Assembly: GCA_949287785.1 (NCBI GenBank)
Contig: CASEHR010000079.1
Span: 1-8,772 of the forward strand
DNA length: 8,772 nt
Reading direction: 5' to 3'
Source: an uncultured Bacillota bacterium
GTDB taxonomy: Bacteria > Bacillota_I > Bacilli_A > Erysipelotrichales > Erysipelotrichaceae
Part shown: in pieces, positions 1 through 6,243 of the stretch
How positions within the stretch are numbered: position 1 is the first letter of the stretch
How the letters are laid out: each line of letters opens with the position of its first letter
Position numbers and translations under genes: made by a program
The notes under the pieces: model-generated
Told to the model about the DNA's origin: nothing
Database searches by the model: none
The model's input: only the letters and a program-made list of their open reading frames with translations

Positions 1-812
1 GTGATCGCACAGACACAGCTGATAAGAACAGCGTAATCCAAACGCAGAATACTCATAGAAACAAAGACCAAAATGCCGAGAATGACAGCATCGATCAGCT
101 GACCGCGGATAAAACGGTTGAATTTCTCTACCGATTTAGCCAAAACATTGGATATATTTATGATATGGCTCTCTTTCATGAGCGCTTTACCGAAAGTCAT
201 AAACTGACCATGGATGCTTTCACGATCGAGCATGATATATACATAGATGATGATGCCGATGATAAACGATATGACGCCGCCGATCGTCGAATAAGCTGCG
301 CTGACGATCGATGGCAGACCGACCATCAGGATGTTGACGACCTCATTGATGACGGTCTCAGCATAGCGCTCGATCGTATCTATCGTCTCCGAGGTGAACA
401 AATATGATAAGTCCAGACTCAAGAGCCAGTTTGAAAGATCGCTGATATAGATATTCATGTTGCCCGCGAGTTTAGAGGCACTGTTTACCAGCTGCGGAAC
501 AATTATGATCAAAAAGATCGTGATAGCTAAAAATAATAGAATAACCGAACCGAAAGTACTGATATAGCGTCGATAACGTAATGGGATCTTCTCCGGAAGC
601 CTTTTTTCGATAAAGCTGCAAACATTGCTTAAAAGCAGGTATAAGATGATACCCCAGATAAAAGGCATCATGATATCGACAACTGTCCAGATAAAATCGG
701 CAACGACCGATATATTGGCTATAAGCATAAAAAATGCGACAACGATCACCCCCGCCGCAGCGAAGATAAACACTTGTCGCATCACATCTTTGTCTTTGAA
801 ATAATTTCTCAT
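1..812 (-). CDS. AI-2E family transporter (PerM/YdiK/YtvI-like), C-terminus beyond window
   Basis: This is a polytopic membrane protein of the AI-2E transporter family (PF01594). Members are proposed exporters or ion/antiporter-like permeases, and the name does not prove autoinducer transport. I translated 270 codons from the ATG at 812; the frame stays open to the window edge, so roughly 80-120 C-terminal residues are missing compared with the usual 350-390. Hydrophobic segments lie near residues 13-32, 40-61, 86-106 and 175-194. They are followed by the MLDRE stretch (194-198), where the family usually has a charged KDK/DRE-like motif, and by the family hallmark F..GQ (FIRGQLIDAVILG, 234-246). 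A stop codon lies just upstream in frame (TGA two codons before the ATG), so no longer N-terminus is possible. No Shine-Dalgarno sequence precedes the ATG. It follows the last importer gene by 60 bases but seems to have its own promoter, and a role in the same transport process is not implied. Family assignment is firm; substrate is unknown. Confidence 0.88.
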   Translation of the reverse strand, partial: MRNYFKDKDVMRQVFIFAAAGVIVVAFFMLIANISVVADFIWTVVDIMMPFIWGIILYLLLSNVCSFIEKRLPEKIPLRYRRYISTFGSVILLFLAITIFLIIIVPQLVNSASKLAGNMNIYISDLSNWLLSLDLSYLFTSETIDTIERYAETVINEVVNILMVGLPSIVSAAYSTIGGVISFIIGIIIYVYIMLDRESIHGQFMTFGKALMKESHIINISNVLAKSVEKFNRFIRGQLIDAVILGILVFVSMSILRLDYAVLISCVCAI

Positions 813-827
813 GAGTCAATTGTAACA
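813..827 (-). promoter_or_regulatory. Extended -10 promoter of the AI-2E gene, probably leaderless
   Basis: On the minus strand the gap holds TGTTACAAT, a match to the extended -10 form TGnTATAAT with one change; the hexamer occupies 819-824. Seventeen bases further upstream (842-847) is AAACGT, which is not a good -35. Counting the last base of the hexamer as -7 puts +1 at 812, exactly the A of the ATG start. There is no AGGAGG-like sequence in the 25 bases before the start. Together these suggest a leaderless transcript; read-through from the importer operon is the alternative. Confidence 0.5.
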
Positions 828-872
828 CAATAAACCCAATAACGTTTAAATTCTTTATTACACTTCTGTAAG

Positions 873-1703
873 CTAACCTTTCAAACCGCCTCTTGCCACT
901 CCGTTTACGATATACTTTCTGGCAAATAGGAATAAGATGATCATCGGAACGACCGTTATGCTGGCAGCTGCCATCATCAGTTTGGTATCTGAGCCGCCCT
1001 CAGTCATAAAGGCATACAGACCGTATGGCAATGTGCGGTTTGTGTCGCTGTTGATGACAAGTAATGTCCAGTAAAATGAATTCCAGCAAGTAATCGCATT
1101 TAAAAGAGTGATCGTCACTAAGCTTGGTTTGGCGATCGGTACCATGATCCGCCACAGATACTTCCAGTTTGATGCTCCGTCAATCCTGGCACTGTAATAC
1201 AGACTGTCAGGAATAGACAGAAAGAAATTACGCAAGATATAAGTGTAGAAGATCGAAGAAGTAAACGGAACGACAAGACATGCCAACGTATCGATAAGAC
1301 CTAATTTGGCTACCGTCGTATAATTGGTGATGACGAGCATCTCAAAAGGCACCATCATCAACCCAAGCATCAGCGAAAACAACAGATCACGGCCTTTGAA
1401 TTTAAGACGTGAAAAAGCAAAAGCACCGACGATTGTCGTAAAGGTCGTTATGAGCAGACATGAGATCGTTACGATAACGGAATTCATAAAATAAATCTGG
1501 AACGGTGCTTTTTCAAAAGCAACGACGTAGTTATCAAAATTGAACCAATTGCTTGGAAACCATGTCGGCGGATACGCCGTCATATCCTGACCGGTTTTCA
1601 AAGAGTTGACGATCATCCAGTAGAACGGGAAGATCATTATCAAAGCTCCGATGACCAAAAAGAAATAAACAAAGAACTTCTTAATGTCAAAATGCAATTT
1701 CAT
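873..1703 (-). CDS. CUT1-family ABC carbohydrate transporter permease (MalG/UgpE-like)
   Basis: This is one of the two membrane subunits of the importer encoded here, placed in the cytoplasmic membrane and pairing with the permease just upstream. The 276-residue length fits the MalG/UgpE half of the family. Membrane segments are visible near residues 11-33, 74-98, 106-128, 140-160, 194-214 and 244-262. The cytoplasmic EAA loop that docks on the ATPase lies near 171-193: SARIDGAS, then RIMVPIAKP, with the conserved Gly176 and Pro189. The C-terminus ends in the GVARGGLKG tail, close to the G..KG ending typical of MalG-type subunits. The start is ATG at 1703 with AGGGGG at 1709-1714, five bases away, overlapping the stop codon of the preceding gene; the gap is only nine bases, so the two are almost surely co-translated. 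The stop is TAG at 873-875. No terminator hairpin is evident between this gene and the AI-2E gene. Confidence 0.93.
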   Translation of the reverse strand: MKLHFDIKKFFVYFFLVIGALIMIFPFYWMIVNSLKTGQDMTAYPPTWFPSNWFNFDNYVVAFEKAPFQIYFMNSVIVTISCLLITTFTTIVGAFAFSRLKFKGRDLLFSLMLGLMMVPFEMLVITNYTTVAKLGLIDTLACLVVPFTSSIFYTYILRNFFLSIPDSLYYSARIDGASNWKYLWRIMVPIAKPSLVTITLLNAITCWNSFYWTLLVINSDTNRTLPYGLYAFMTEGGSDTKLMMAAASITVVPMIILFLFARKYIVNGVARGGLKG

Positions 1704-1712
1704 ATCTACCCC

Positions 1713-2630
1713 CTAATAGTATTGCCATTTTCTTTGCACATACAATTGCAGCATCGTGAAAGCGAAAACGATCAGGAAAAGAACAACACTCGCAGCTGCC
1801 GCATACCCTAAGTGATATGAGACATTGAATTCATAGTATATGTAATATACAACCGTAAATAAATTATAGGCTGTGCCCGGGCGGCCGGAGAACAACGGAA
1901 AAAGCTCCCCAAAGACCTTTGATGCCGAGATGACATTGATGATACAGGTAAGTCCGATCGTCGGTGCCAACAAAGGTACGGTTATCCGGAAAAATTGTTT
2001 TCTGCTGCTTGCGCCATCCACTTTGGCTGCAGTGTAGTAAAGTGGGTCGATATTCTGCAAACCGGACAACAAGATGATGATCGTAAAAGGCATCATGTTC
2101 CAGATTCCGTAAATGATCAAAGCCCAGATATTCATCGATGGATCGAGCAACCACCCGATCGGATCGACACCGAAAAGACCCAGTATAGCATTGATGACAC
2201 CGATCCTGTCATTGAACATCAGTTTCCAGACCAGACCGATCGCTGTGACCGAGGTGACCATCGGCAAGAAAAATGCTGTCTGAAACAGACTGATACCCTT
2301 GATCTTCTGGTTCAATAGATTCGCAAAAAACAATGACAAAGCCGTGCTTATTGGTACAACAAAGACAACGTACACTGCCGTATTTTTGATCGCATTGATA
2401 AAATAAGGATCAGTCAATATATGAATATAGTTATCAAGACCGTAGCTTTCAAATGCTCCTGTCATCTGTCTGTACCCTTCTTTGAATGAGATCAGGATGA
2501 TATTGAAAAAAGGATACAGGGTAAAGATGATGATGCCGATCAAAAATGGCGCCAGGTAGATAAACGGTTCCCATGTAGTATTAAAAATACCTGACCCGCT
2601 GCGTTTTTTTGCCTTAACTGCCGCTACCAT
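1713..2630 (-). CDS. CUT1-family ABC carbohydrate transporter permease (MalF/UgpA-like)
   Basis: This is the second membrane subunit of the importer. Its 305 residues match the short UgpA/MsmF class, which lacks the large periplasmic loop of E. coli MalF. Hydrophobic segments lie near residues 23-47, 82-107, 117-140, 168-190, 223-241 and 275-296. The EAA loop is near 200-222 (TAAKVDGAS ... RITVPLLAP), with Gly206 and the Pro at 219 in the usual places. I chose the ATG at 2630 rather than the in-frame TTG two codons earlier. AAGAGG at 2639-2644 stands eight bases from the ATG but would be only about two bases from the TTG. The ATG begins two bases after the TGA of the ATPase gene, so translation is likely coupled. 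The downstream permease follows nine bases later. Function as a transporter channel is well supported by family features; the ligand is not. Confidence 0.93.
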   Translation of the reverse strand: MVAAVKAKKRSGSGIFNTTWEPFIYLAPFLIGIIIFTLYPFFNIILISFKEGYRQMTGAFESYGLDNYIHILTDPYFINAIKNTAVYVVFVVPISTALSLFFANLLNQKIKGISLFQTAFFLPMVTSVTAIGLVWKLMFNDRIGVINAILGLFGVDPIGWLLDPSMNIWALIIYGIWNMMPFTIIILLSGLQNIDPLYYTAAKVDGASSRKQFFRITVPLLAPTIGLTCIINVISASKVFGELFPLFSGRPGTAYNLFTVVYYIYYEFNVSYHLGYAAAASVVLFLIVFAFTMLQLYVQRKWQYY

Positions 2631-2632
2631 GA

Positions 2633-3688
2633 TCAAAGCCTCTTGCCTGTAGTCTTATCGAATAAAAAGACTCCTTTGTCGCGTAATACGAGATCTATCA
2701 CATCACCTTTCCGGCAATCCTGATCACGCGAGATATAGACTCTCAGCTCGGCAGTGCCGATCTTGATATTGGCAAGCTCTTCCTTGCCCATCGTATAACG
2801 CTCCAGAATTTCGGCTTTAGTATTGTAATCAGGACCGATAGTGATCGCTTCCGGTCTGATACCAAGGATAACTTTTTCCCCTTTGGTACCTTTTTTCTCA
2901 TTGAGTCTGATCACAGCACTTTGATCATCGAGAACAAAATCACCATCGTCATTGATGTAGCCATCAAGATTATTGATAGGCGGATTGCCTAAAAAGCTCG
3001 CTACAAAAACATGGTTTGGATCATCGTATAACACCTGCGGAATATCTTCCTGCATAAGAACGCCGGAACGCATCAGAACAATGCTGTCAGATATCGACAT
3101 CGCTTCTTCTTGGTCGTGTGTAACGAATATCGTTGTTACTTTGGTCTCCTGCTGGATACGCCTTATTTCTTCACGCATCTCTAAGCGCAAACGGGCATCC
3201 AGATTAGACAACGGTTCATCCAGAAGCAGAAGTCTTGGGTTTTTGATCAGAGCCCTGGCGATAGCAACACGCTGCTGCTGACCACCGCTCAATTCCTTAG
3301 GCTTGCGATCAAGATACTCGTCGATATGAACAAGTCTGGCCATCTCTTTAGCTTTTGCGATCCGCTCATTTTTATTGACCTTTTGAATTTCAAGAGGAAA
3401 ACAGATATTTTCCAAAACAGTCATGTGCGGATAAAGGGCATAGTTCTGGAATACAAGACCAACCCCTCTTTTTTGCGGAGGCATGTCCGTAACATCGTCA
3501 TCGTCAAAATATATATGACCATCACTTACAGGCAAGATACCGGCCAGCATGTTGAGCATCGTCGATTTGCCGCAACCGGAAGGGCCGAGCAAAGCAATAA
3601 GCTTGCCGCTTTCAAAGTCCATCGAAAAGTCATCTACAGCGACGGTATCGGTAAATCTTTTGGTCAGATGTTCTACTTTAATTCGCAT
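2633..3688 (-). CDS. ugpC: CUT1-family ABC importer ATPase (UgpC/MalK/MsmX-like)
   Basis: This is the cytoplasmic ATP-hydrolysing subunit that powers the importer, expected to work as a homodimer on the two permeases. The 351-residue protein has a full nucleotide-binding domain: Walker A GPSGCGKST (35-43), Q-loop Gln81 in VFQNYALYPHMT, signature LSGGQQQR (133-140), Walker B LLLLDEP (153-159), D-loop SNLD (161-164) and switch His191 in VTHDQEEA. The remaining ~120 residues form the OB/TOBE-type regulatory domain of the MalK group, with the characteristic GIRPEAI motif. I chose ATG 3688; AAAGGAG at 3695-3701 sits six bases before it, whereas the in-frame TTG at 3706 has no ribosome site. MsmX-type ATPases can serve several importers, so this subunit may not be exclusive to its neighbours. 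The symbol follows common usage for this class and does not assert glycerol-3-phosphate as the substrate. A hairpin lies immediately upstream. Confidence 0.94.
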   Translation of the reverse strand: MRIKVEHLTKRFTDTVAVDDFSMDFESGKLIALLGPSGCGKSTMLNMLAGILPVSDGHIYFDDDDVTDMPPQKRGVGLVFQNYALYPHMTVLENICFPLEIQKVNKNERIAKAKEMARLVHIDEYLDRKPKELSGGQQQRVAIARALIKNPRLLLLDEPLSNLDARLRLEMREEIRRIQQETKVTTIFVTHDQEEAMSISDSIVLMRSGVLMQEDIPQVLYDDPNHVFVASFLGNPPINNLDGYINDDGDFVLDDQSAVIRLNEKKGTKGEKVILGIRPEAITIGPDYNTKAEILERYTMGKEELANIKIGTAELRVYISRDQDCRKGDVIDLVLRDKGVFLFDKTTGKRL

Positions 3689-3704
3689 TATAAACTCCTT
3701 TGAC

Positions 3705-3747
3705 AAAAAAAGCTTAGAGACCCCCTATTCAGAGTCTCTAGGCTTTT
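3705..3747 (-). terminator. Intercistronic hairpin/attenuator between binding protein and ATPase
   Basis: On the minus strand, AAAAGC-C-TAGAGAC (3747 to 3734) pairs with GTCTCTA-A-GCTTTT (3721 to 3708). This is seven plus six base pairs around one mismatch, with a 12-base loop. The 3' arm runs into seven T residues (3711 to 3705), as in an intrinsic terminator. It lies between the stop of the binding-protein gene and the ribosome site of the ATPase gene. Partial termination or 3'-end protection here would give more binding protein than membrane components, a common arrangement in ABC operons. Full termination is unlikely because no promoter is evident in the few bases that follow. Confidence 0.72.
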
Positions 3748-3768
3748 ATATTTTTTGATCTTTACTGA

Positions 3769-5019
3769 TTAACCTTCTTGTAAAGCGGCATTACAGTTTG
3801 CTTCAGCATCAGCCAAAGCAGTATTGACATCCTTTGTACCGGTAGCAACAGCTGTGATCAATTCTTCGATCTGGGATCTGACAACTGATACACCTGGAAC
3901 AGCAGCAAAGGAACCGCCGATCTCGGAACGAAGGGAATCTAATGCTGTATTTCCTTCAACGAAGCTCTTATAAACTTCAGTATCTCTTGTTGCCTGATAA
4001 GGTGAAGCATAGTTAGCTACTTCACAGAACTCGGCATTGACTTCCGGTGATGCTAGGTATAGAGCGAATTCAGCTGTTGCCGCTTCGGTAGTTTCATCAG
4101 CTGAGAAGACGATCACACCACGATTCCAAGCCGGTGTCCATTCAACACTTCCGCCTTGCGGAACTGGTGCTACAGCATATTCATAACCTTCCGGCAATTC
4201 CAAGTATGGTTCACCGGCAACCGAACCGATATAAGATACTAGGTTTGTCGTATTGAAATCATTAGAGAAATATTGATCAGTAGCACTCAACATGAAGTAT
4301 TCATCCGTTACGCCGTCAGCAAACCATTGGATGCGTTCAGCGACTTCCGGTGTATTGAAGGTAACTGAAAGATTGGCAACATCGATAAGTTCATTGCCTG
4401 TCTGCATGATCAAAGTCTGACCACCGTCAGTTAATGAATCGAAAGCAAAACCGTATTTCTCTGGATATGCGGCTTTGATCGCTTCACAATTAGCTTGTAA
4501 TTCGTCCCAAGTTGCAGGAGCGGTTAAACCCAATTCTTCATAAATTGTCTTATTGTAGAAGAAGACTGGGCCTGATGTGAACAAAGGCAGGATATGAAGT
4601 TTACCATCAGTAAAGCTGGTAGCTTCAAGATAAGCACCTTCATCTACTGTGCTGGCAAAATTCTCTGGTACGTACTTGCTCAGATCAGCAACCAGACCAT
4701 CATTTACGTAGTTGGCAGCTTCTGAAGCATAGTGAATGATAAGATTTGGACCTGTGCCCGTCGAAACAGCCTGCATGACCTTTGATTCAAAGTTCTCAAG
4801 TGCCTGTGTTTCGACAACGACTTCGATGTCTTCATGACTGGCATTGAAGTCTGCTACAGCCTGGTCGATGAAAGCTTGCTGATCTTCAGTGTAAGTGTGC
4901 CATAAGACAACGCGTGTCTTACCGTCTGAAGTCGTAGTACCACCGCTGGTTTGTGAACTACAACCTACTAGGCTCAGCGCTAGAGCTAAAGCCAAGAACA
5001 ACGTGATAATTCTTTTCAT
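3769..5019 (-). CDS. ABC transporter extracellular solute-binding lipoprotein (UgpB-like, carbohydrate family)
   Basis: This is the ligand-capturing component of the importer, anchored to the outside of the membrane. The 416-residue length is typical of family 1 extracellular solute-binding proteins (SBP_bac_1/SBP_bac_8). Residues 1-19 form a lipoprotein signal with K2-R3, a hydrophobic core and lipobox LVGC, giving lipidated Cys20, followed by a Ser/Thr/Gly-rich linker. The mature part opens with VVLWHTYT, then has a FYNKTIYEELGL stretch near the first third (with ATWDEL after it) and a WTPAWNRGVIVFS segment in the second lobe, all family-like. The wording resembles UgpB, whose ligands are glycerol-3-phosphate or its diesters, but many oligosaccharide-binding proteins share it. 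The ligand therefore stays open. The start is ATG 5019 with AAGGAG four bases before it. It is the first gene of the importer operon, with its own promoter and an attenuator after it, consistent with production in excess over the membrane subunits. Confidence 0.93.
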   Translation of the reverse strand: MKRIITLFLALALALSLVGCSSQTSGGTTTSDGKTRVVLWHTYTEDQQAFIDQAVADFNASHEDIEVVVETQALENFESKVMQAVSTGTGPNLIIHYASEAANYVNDGLVADLSKYVPENFASTVDEGAYLEATSFTDGKLHILPLFTSGPVFFYNKTIYEELGLTAPATWDELQANCEAIKAAYPEKYGFAFDSLTDGGQTLIMQTGNELIDVANLSVTFNTPEVAERIQWFADGVTDEYFMLSATDQYFSNDFNTTNLVSYIGSVAGEPYLELPEGYEYAVAPVPQGGSVEWTPAWNRGVIVFSADETTEAATAEFALYLASPEVNAEFCEVANYASPYQATRDTEVYKSFVEGNTALDSLRSEIGGSFAAVPGVSVVRSQIEELITAVATGTKDVNTALADAEANCNAALQEG

Positions 5020-5031
5020 AACTCTCCTTAA

Positions 5032-5045
5032 TGTCTATTTAGACA
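5032..5045. promoter_or_regulatory. 14-bp dyad at predicted start site of importer promoter (candidate operator)
   Basis: TGTCTA and TAGACA are perfect inverted arms around a two-base centre (minus strand TGTCTA-AA-TAGACA). The dyad covers about +1 to +13 relative to the start inferred from the TATAAT box and lies upstream of the ribosome site. That is a classic repressor position, and importer operons are often controlled by a LacI- or GntR-type protein. No regulator gene lies in the window, and it does not match the cre consensus for CcpA. As RNA the stem would be only six pairs with a two-base loop, so a DNA site is likelier than a hairpin. Confidence 0.45.
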
Positions 5046-5050
5046 ACTGC

Positions 5051-5059
5051 ATTATAACA
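5051..5059 (-). promoter_or_regulatory. Extended -10 promoter of the ABC importer operon
   Basis: The minus strand reads TGTTATAAT, a perfect extended -10 (TGn plus TATAAT at 5051-5056). The hexamer 17 bases upstream is GGTAAA (5074-5079), a poor -35, so recognition probably relies on the extended -10, or on an activator. The predicted transcription start is near 5044, giving a 5' leader of about 25 bases before the ATG at 5019. The preceding hairpin at 5093-5118 separates this promoter from the upstream operon. Confidence 0.75.
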
Positions 5060-5092
5060 CTAACAACGTCTTTTTTACCGCATATAAAGAAA

Positions 5093-5118
5093 AAAGCTCC
5101 AAAAATTAAAGGAGCTTT
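5093..5118 (-). terminator. Intrinsic terminator after the pgcA-trmR-acidic protein block
   Basis: On the minus strand AAAGCTCC (5118 to 5111) pairs with GGAGCTTT (5100 to 5093), an eight-pair perfect stem around a ten-base AT-rich loop, and the 3' arm continues into more T residues (5 T in a row ending at 5091). It lies about 30 bases after the stop of the acidic-protein gene and just before the importer promoter, the right place for a terminator. The stem can be extended by a further AAAG/CTTT past a two-base bulge. It could also work weakly on the plus strand, but no plus-strand gene ends there. Confidence 0.8.
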
Positions 5119-5148
5119 CTTTGAAGTTTAATCGCAATTTAATCTTTC

Positions 5149-6243
5149 TTAATCGACGATGTCGACCCGATATCCTTCATACTCACCATTGAGCAAGCGA
5201 GCCTGGTTGGCGATCTCAAAGATATTGGCCAGTATCTTGCCGTCCTCATTGATGAATTCCTTTATGACATCGACGATCATCTTACCCTCGTCGACATTGA
5301 TCTGATAATCATGATCCAAAACAATCTCCGTGAACTGACGCAATTCATCGATCGTTACAAAGGAGATACGGTGAAGCAACAGGACGTATCGGTCATAAGG
5401 ATACTCATTGGCAAGCGATTCCTTAAGATCGTATACAGCGCGAATGAAATTCGAAGACAGGTAAGGATATAATTCGCTGATCTTTTCGTATATATCATCT
5501 TCCTTTTCGACCACATCGACTTCCAGGGCGTCTTTTAATTCATCCGCCAATTCTTCGATGTAAGCATCCTCCGCATTAAGACTCTCTTCGACCTTTTCAT
5601 CACTCAGATCCTCTTGCCGCAGGATCTCAGAAAAGATCTGGTCAATCTCATCATTATCGGCTTTTTCGTCTTTGAAGACATCGCTCATGTCGACCTCTTG
5701 GCCATTTTCGTCAAGAGCTATCGTTTCATCGATCGCTTTCTGGATCTCCTTCAGATAACCATCTTCATCAAACGGAAGATCACCATCTTTATTTTGATCA
5801 TCCAAGGATGTCAACAGATCTTCTATTTCCCTGATGATGCTGTCTTCATCACTGAGCGTTTCCTCTTCAGCTTTTTCCGGTTCTTCTTCATCATCAGTAA
5901 TCTCCAGCTCAGCAAAGACCTCTTTAAGGGCTTCGTCGATATCTTCACCTTTCTCGATCTTGATCGGTTCATCATCCGGTTCAGAGAACAGATCGTCCAT
6001 GATACTTTCGCCGATATACCTGAGCGATTCGGTTATATCATGGATATCATCTTCGATCGAAGAATCGAGATCATCAGTTATTTCTTCTTTTTCATCTATC
6101 AACTTCTGGCTTTGGGCATCCGTCATCTCTTCAAGTTCTTTCAAGATCTCATCGCTATCATCGCTTTCGTCTTTAATGACCGAGCTGAGATAAGTTAAAG
6201 CCGATGCCGCCGCCGCAAACAATACGACATGTCCTATCTTCAC
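5149..6243 (-). CDS. Membrane-anchored, highly acidic protein of unknown function
   Basis: I do not recognise this 364-residue protein. Three parts are visible. Residues 4-23 are a single hydrophobic stretch (GHVVLFAAAASALTYLSSVI), fitting an N-terminal membrane anchor or uncleaved signal. Residues 24-250 are extraordinarily acidic: by hand count 92 of 227 are Asp or Glu against 19 Lys or Arg, net charge about -73, probably disordered with helical or coiled-coil-like stretches. Residues 252-364 look folded and mostly helical, with ordered hydrophobics and YPY, RYVLLLHR and a GKILANIFEIANQARLL-like tail. There is no Cys and no Trp. The start is a GTG (6241-6243) that overlaps the methyltransferase stop as GTGA and is served by an AAGGAGG inside that gene, so translation is coupled. 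Side is unresolved: with Lys2 the only charge before the anchor and the acidic stretch after it, either orientation is possible. Alternatives include a scaffold, a cation- or RNA-binding tether, or a divergent family that a profile search might name. Confidence 0.82.
   Translation of the reverse strand: MKIGHVVLFAAAASALTYLSSVIKDESDDSDEILKELEEMTDAQSQKLIDEKEEITDDLDSSIEDDIHDITESLRYIGESIMDDLFSEPDDEPIKIEKGEDIDEALKEVFAELEITDDEEEPEKAEEETLSDEDSIIREIEDLLTSLDDQNKDGDLPFDEDGYLKEIQKAIDETIALDENGQEVDMSDVFKDEKADNDEIDQIFSEILRQEDLSDEKVEESLNAEDAYIEELADELKDALEVDVVEKEDDIYEKISELYPYLSSNFIRAVYDLKESLANEYPYDRYVLLLHRISFVTIDELRQFTEIVLDHDYQINVDEGKMIVDVIKEFINEDGKILANIFEIANQARLLNGEYEGYRVDIVD

Noticed and set aside
1..812. 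Possible frameshift in the AI-2E gene
   Set aside because: Direct translation from 812 to 1 gives one uninterrupted frame of 270 codons; it merely lacks a stop within the window.
472..828. Open frame of 118 codons on the minus strand rich in Cys, Tyr and Arg
   Set aside because: It overlaps the AI-2E gene in another frame, has no family resemblance, and the AI-2E frame has a clear membrane pattern and the F..GQ motif.
836..851. cre-like sequence with an AAACGTT core upstream of the AI-2E gene
   Set aside because: Only the core fits; the outer TG...CA positions of the CcpA consensus are not matched, so a cre site cannot be supported.
1995..2318. Plus-strand open frame of 107 codons opposite the UgpA-like permease
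   Set aside because: It overlaps conserved transmembrane and EAA-loop coding sequence and has no supporting signals.
5614..6198. Plus-strand open frames of 194 and 119 codons opposite the acidic gene
   Set aside because: They are antisense products of the Asp/Glu/Ile-rich codons: runs of Phe/Ile or Ser are what such codons give in reverse. No ribosome site or promoter was seen.
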